Positions 59,434-64,000 of a stretch of DNA of 64,000 nt are shown here, one piece after another. The DNA is from Phyto melanocephala. Lineage: Eukaryota > Arthropoda > Insecta > Diptera > Rhinophoridae. Each line of letters opens with the position of its first letter. Positions within the stretch are counted from its first letter, which is position 1. The translations under genes were made by a program, and so were the position numbers. The notes beneath the pieces were generated by a model. It did not search any database, was not told the DNA's origin, and saw only the letters and a program-made list of their open reading frames with translations. The stretch is from assembly GCA_941918925.1 (NCBI GenBank), contig OW799233.1:171162235-171226234 (forward strand), given 5' to 3'.

Positions 59434-60740
59434 ATGGAGAGGTACAAAACTGAGTAGCGAGTAAGGATCGTTGAAACCTTTTACGGAAATGGACATTCAA
59501 ATCAAAATGTATTTAGAGCACTTTGTGATTTTTTTGCTCAGCATAATCAAACACCAGTGTCCACAATGGGGATAAATGTTTGCAAATTTCAGCACGCCGG
59601 GTCTGGGTAAAAGATTGCTGTAGTTCGCGAAAGTGTTTTACAAGAGCCGTTAACCTGGACTCGTGTTCATGCTCAACAAATAAAAATCTGACGAACATCG
59701 CTAATGCGAATTTTAAACAAAGATTTGAGTTTACACGCTTACGAGGTTAAATTAACTCAAGTGCAGACCTAGTGCCTACTGACCATTTCAAGCGTCGTCA
59801 AAACGGTTATTTGAAAAGACATAAATGAATGGCGACTTTACAAAGAAAACCACCTTCAGCGACAAGGCATGCTTTCATCTCAGTGAATGCAAAATTTCTG
59901 CATTTGGGCAAATGAGGGTCCACAAGCGAATATAATAAAGTAGATACATCTACAAAGAGCGACTTTTTGATGCGGTTTATGGGCTGGCGGCGTCATCCAA
60001 CCGTACTTCTTCGGAAATGAGTTCGCAAGAGCAGGTTCCATGAATAGTGTTTGCTATTGAAATTGACGATATGTGTTTCCAACTGTATGGTTTCACTTGC
60101 CACACAGCCAACGAAACAATGGCTCCTTTTAGCGATAAATTCAATTGCCGTGTTATCTCACGTCGTGGCTATGTTAATTAAACGCCACAATCATGTGATT
60201 TGACACCGTTGGATAACTTTCTTTGAGGATATTTAAGAGAAAAAGTGTACGTCAACAAACCAAGAACAATTTAAAAGCTAAAGGACGAGATAACTCGGTA
60301 CATTAACGATATTTAAATCTCAATTATGTCTCTCATCTCAATGACGATGGTAATATTGATAGTCCAAATCTTTTAGAAATTTGTTTTTTTGTCGGTTTAC
60401 ATCATCACAATTATGTACTAAATGGTCCATTAATTATATCATTTCGTATTATTAATTTATTAAAAGAAAAAGAACCATTTGATGAACTTTAATGCATCAA
60501 AAAGCTGATTTTAAGAGTTTTCTTTTACCAAATTTAAAATAAAGTGTTTTTTTTTCTTTGAATTTAAATTGTTTTTTTTTTATTATTTATAACACTAAAT
60601 GTATTTATATATTTTATTTTTCATTAGTCTGTAAGGAATATTGTTCTTTAGACTTTTATAAGTAAATAAAAATATGGCCTATCGGATAGAAGTATGCCAA
60701 CGAAGACGTGGCCAGGATTTGGTCGGTATTTTGTTTCAAA
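59434..60740 (+). pseudogene. Decayed mariner-like transposase with an internal insertion
   Basis: Start MERYKTE then RVRIVETFYGNGHSNQNVF (59434-59515). Later pieces are MRILNKDLSLHAYEVKLTQ (about 59705), WAGGVIQPYFFGN (about 59980), MCFQL..FTCHTANETM (about 60070), CDLTPLDNFL (about 60195, third Asp) and, after about 400 bp of unrelated sequence, QRRRGQDLVGILFQT (about 60690-60740). The right terminus region has TTGGTTGGACCAACCTG (60834). There are many stops; it is an old rosa-like copy. Confidence 0.75.
60294..60491 (+). other. Unidentified ORF fragment inside the mariner relic
   Basis: A short open stretch reads SHLNDDGNIDSPNLLEICFF, then GLHHHNYVLNGPLII and KEKEPFDEL before TAA, with AATAAA about 50 bp later. 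It interrupts the transposase, so it belongs to an insertion. I do not recognise it; it may be a 5'-truncated retrocopy of some mRNA or chance. Confidence 0.25.
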
Positions 60741-60849
60741 CATAATTGTCATAAATACTTTCAGCAAAATACAAACAATTAAGATAATTCTGTGATAACT
60801 TTTTGTTTTATTTACAATTAACATCGTGGGTTTTGGTTGGACCAACCTG

Positions 60850-62815
60850 TAATAACTATGAGAAGATATTAAAAAACCTTTCTTTTTAAATTAAACATTT
60901 CATATTTGCAAAACAAAATTGAATTTCCAATTGTTTTAAACTATAGAACAAACCTTTGAGTTTCCTAGGATAATATCTTTATTACTAAATAAATAAACAC
61001 ATACACACAAACGCACAAGCACATAAAGTAGTTCTTATTAAAAATAAAATTTTGTTATCTACAATTTGCCAATACAAACAGTCTAAATCCATTAGAAATG
61101 TCTAAAGCTGTCAAAATACAAAATAATAATTTATCGTGCAATTATCATTTTGATGACAAAAATAGACAGAAAAGAAAATATTTTGTTTTTTTTTTTCAAT
61201 TGAGTGCCAAAAATATCATGATTTGACATTAGCTACCCGCCTAATGTTGCTAATTTCTTTAATAAATTTAAGAACATAAAATTAGCACTTAAAAATAAAA
61301 AATATTTTTTAGTCGTCGCTGCGGTGCTTACGGACAAGATAATCCAAAAATTAATTATGAGAAAACATTATTTTTTTGAGTTCATTTAAATTTATGTGTG
61401 ACCGGCGTTTAATGGGTTTTAAATTGATTTTGTTTTTCTGATAGAAAGTTCTATGTATGTCATTAGTTTTTACAATACAACGAAATCATTAGTTTTTCTT
61501 TGTAGTTTTGAATTTTCAACTCTGCGCAGTACCACGATAAAAATTTTCCAGCGCAATTATGATAATCGATTCTTTTTCGCAACATAAAAATAGTGTTACT
61601 ACTTATTGTTCCAACACACTTTTGAAAATAAGCTGATTTCAAACTATTTAAATTGGAATTCAGTGGCAACGCTGTGTGTGGTGGCATCTATTAGATCAGG
61701 GGGTCAATCCTTGATCTGTATCACGGTTAATTAAAGATTTTTTCATATATCCACAGCACCTAAGAGTACTTATGCTAACAGTGCTTGGATACTGGAAGTA
61801 AAAAGTTTGTTCAATTCACAGTCCAATTGTATTTTGTTTGGTCTATTAAAATTCAGTTATGGTTGTATCGGTTGTGTATTGTATTGCTAAACGTCAAATA
61901 ATAATAAACATCAGGCAAAAAAAAAAAATCAAGAATAGAAAAGTTGATTAAATCTTACTTGTACAAGGTTACAAAAAGTATGTTTCAAATTTTTAACAAA
62001 AAAAAGTTTTTTTTTTTAATTTCTGCAAAAAACATTTATTTCCCATCCCTGTATGAATCCAATAAAACACTTTAAGGAGTTATGAAATAAAATTGTATTG
62101 TAATGTAAAATTATTTAATGGAACTTATCAAAAACCATATAATCCTGTAAACACATACAACAATAGTGCCAATAGTACATGACAGCAAGGGTTTCGAATT
62201 GCACAATTATTTTCATAATACAAACAAGAATCGGTAAACAGGGGATAAATTAGCAAATTCTAAAACGATCATAAAATTTTAAACTCTTATTAGAATTTAT
62301 AAAAAATCACAGAAAACACGAATAGATAAGAGTAAAAAGCGATAATAAAGACGACAATATGAACTTATTATCAGTTCATATTATTATAGACCATAAATTG
62401 ACCTACTCAACTGTTTATTATTAAATTCAGTCATGTGTTACGATGACACAGAACATATAAATGATAAAACGTGTGGCATTAATTAATTGACCATTGATTG
62501 ATTAAAATAAAATTTGGCAATAAGTCAGTTGACCTTCAAGGTCGTGAGATTTCACACCTCTTGATTATTTCATATGGCCAGCATAAAAATAATTTTGATT
62601 AATATTTACTTTATTGTGTTATTTTTTTAAAAATTTCTAGTTATCTAGTGTATTTAATATATTACTTTTAGTTTACGATCACCTGAATTATATTTTTTCT
62701 TTGTATGTGTGATTATTTTTTGCAAAGGTTACGTAAATTGAGGTTTTATGAATTCACAAATATATGCCTATAAGCAGAAACCGACCGATTTCTGTAAAGT
62801 CAACATAATTCAGAT
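60850..62815. other. AT-rich stretch, no gene seen
   Basis: A minus frame at 61463-61687 (74 residues) lacks domain or splice support. No repeat boundary is recognised. Confidence 0.4.
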
Positions 62816-62819
62816 GCTA

Positions 62820-63470
62820 ATGCAATGGATACAAGGGTTGTCTTTTATATTTCGAGATCATTAAAAATGGCCATATTGCTTTTCAAAATATTCTTCGTGA
62901 AGACCAATACACTTTTGCATATGTGGGAACCAATTTTCAAAGCAATTTCTCAATTCCGATTAAGGTACCTCCAAAACATGCATTTTGAACGCATTCTGAA
63001 TGACTTTGTAGGCTTTTGCTTGATTTGAAAGACTCAAGCTTATACGCGTAAATTTACTATTCGTCACCTGTCACACTGTCATACACTTGGTTGAAGCACC
63101 GCGATCGTATTTTTTTTTTAGAATTTTGAGGCCAATTATTGACACTAGCTTTTATTTGGGCGATTATCAAATTATGTGGGAACAAATGTATTCTCACGAT
63201 AAGTTACATGCCGATCTTGCAGTATCATTTCATGCACAGCATTAAGTTTTTACGAAACACCGGTCGATTTTGGACGACCTTCACGAAACTCGTCGTTGAG
63301 CTAACTATGGTCACGATTGAATTCAGTAAACCATCGATAAGAACTAGTTGTTGTTAGTGCTTCATCGTCTAAAATCCAATTTGTTGATGATTTAATTCAC
63401 GTCGAAAGTTGTAAAAAATAATTGCACGAAAATGTTCACGATTTAATTCCATTTAAATAAGTTTTTTAAG
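62820..63470 (-). pseudogene. mariner transposase of a second lineage, internally deleted
   Basis: The minus strand begins MELNREHFRAIIFYNFRREL (about 63455) and continues, with stops, through WFTEFN, EFREGRPKS (about 63280) and ILQDRHVTYRE (about 63190). After a central deletion it ends MHVLEVP..SEL then NCFENWFPHMQKCIGLHEEY, FEKQ (about 62850-62980). These are the N- and C-termini of a classic DD34D mariner (family knowledge). The catalytic core is gone. Confidence 0.8.
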
Positions 63471-63532
63471 TTACTGTTAACAACACTAATTGCGTTCGTA
63501 CTAGGGTGATCGATTATTCGACTTTTTTAAGA

Positions 63533-63620
63533 AACCGGTTTTCAAATAGTTTGAAATTAAAAATTAAAAAAAAAAACCGGTTGTTATTTTGAAAATTGAG
63601 AAAAAACCGGTTAACCGGTT
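63533..63620. promoter_or_regulatory. Cluster of four AACCGGTT octamers
   Basis: Exact AACCGGTT at 63533, 63575, 63605 and 63613, the last two in tandem. This palindrome is the consensus of the Grainyhead transcription factor (family knowledge). It lies just after TACTAGGGTGATCGATTATT, which may be a repeat end, so a transposon origin is possible. Confidence 0.5.
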
Positions 63621-64000
63621 AGAACATATAAAATATAATATTTAAAGAAAAAATTAAAAAATATTTTAAAAAAAGATTGTAATTAAATTTGTATATAAAT
63701 ATGAAATTTTTACAGTTTATATACGTTTGACTGCACAATTACGCAATAACTGACATGAATGCAGTTGACTAATTTGGTTTTAATTAGTTAAATTTAAGGA
63801 CAAAAGGGACTCTTTGCAAGTAAAATAAATAAATTTAACTAATTAATACATAAATAAATAAGGCTGTTATAAATTTTTGAATCTCCTTCTGTAAATTTTT
63901 TAAATGTTTAATAGATCTTTTAAACTAATATGCACTAACTATTTTGTTTGAAATTATTTCTGTAATTTGAAATACATTTTAAAGGCTAGAGAAAAAATAT
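63621..64000. other. AT-rich right edge, nothing recognised
   Basis: No open frame or repeat boundary. Confidence 0.4.

Overview
This looks like intron- and intergene-rich DNA from a higher fly (inference: a schizophoran, possibly calyptrate, dipteran). It is very AT-rich, carries GTAT/GTATGTACATA microsatellites, has several mariner lineages, and has U2-type introns bounded by GTAAGT and TTTCAG. Real coding sequence is sparse. I can support two host genes, both on the minus strand; nearly everything else recognisable is transposon-derived.

Host genes. (1) At 48969-55423 is a complete four-exon reading frame of 274 residues. It ends in a PH domain of the PHLDB/LL5 kind, with exon phases that join exactly across introns of 5167, 73 and 390 bp. 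(2) At 24073-24159 is a 29-codon first coding exon, very basic with a Cys-Cys pair. It ends at a perfect splice donor and has a 5'UTR-like stretch upstream. Its next exon is not visible, so 1-24072 is probably the start of a very long first intron that leaves the window on the left.

Transposon layer, left to right: LINE 3' relics (0.2, 7.3 and 36.2 kb); twin ~0.73-kb TIR elements at TA sites (2.5 and 41.4 kb); a fly composite repeat headed by a TTCGGC/GCCGAA hairpin (5.4, 6.1, 13.6, 29.1, 34.6, 38.8, 40.3 and 50.4 kb), several copies holding a tRNA-like segment; mariner derivatives (10.4, 10.7, 13.8, 21.0, 29.4, 59.4 and 62.8 kb); a Tc1-like element (22.2 kb); a Penelope-like element with a GIY-YIG domain (19.1 kb); a Ty3/gypsy-type LTR element with a LINE nested in its 3' LTR (25.5-27.6 kb); a tRNA-derived SINE (30.8 kb); a hAT-type element (33.6 kb); a pogo/Tigger-type element (36.6 kb); and small foldback or MITE elements (8.5, 11.6, 16.2, 34.8 and 53.7 kb). 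Many carry clean target-site duplications, so the order of nesting can be read directly.

Regions that stand out beyond catalogued transposons. Intron 1 of the PHLDB-like gene holds a 16-bp motif repeated at four loci around a protein relic (52.7-54.1 kb) and a 125-bp hairpin. A pair of ~55-bp inverted repeats brackets the promoter and first exon of that gene (54.5 and 57.7 kb). A 21-bp minisatellite is open as a heptad-repeat reading frame (33.4 kb). Four exact AACCGGTT octamers lie within 90 bp (63.5 kb). Much of 42-48 kb and 57-63 kb is AT-rich sequence in which I see no gene.
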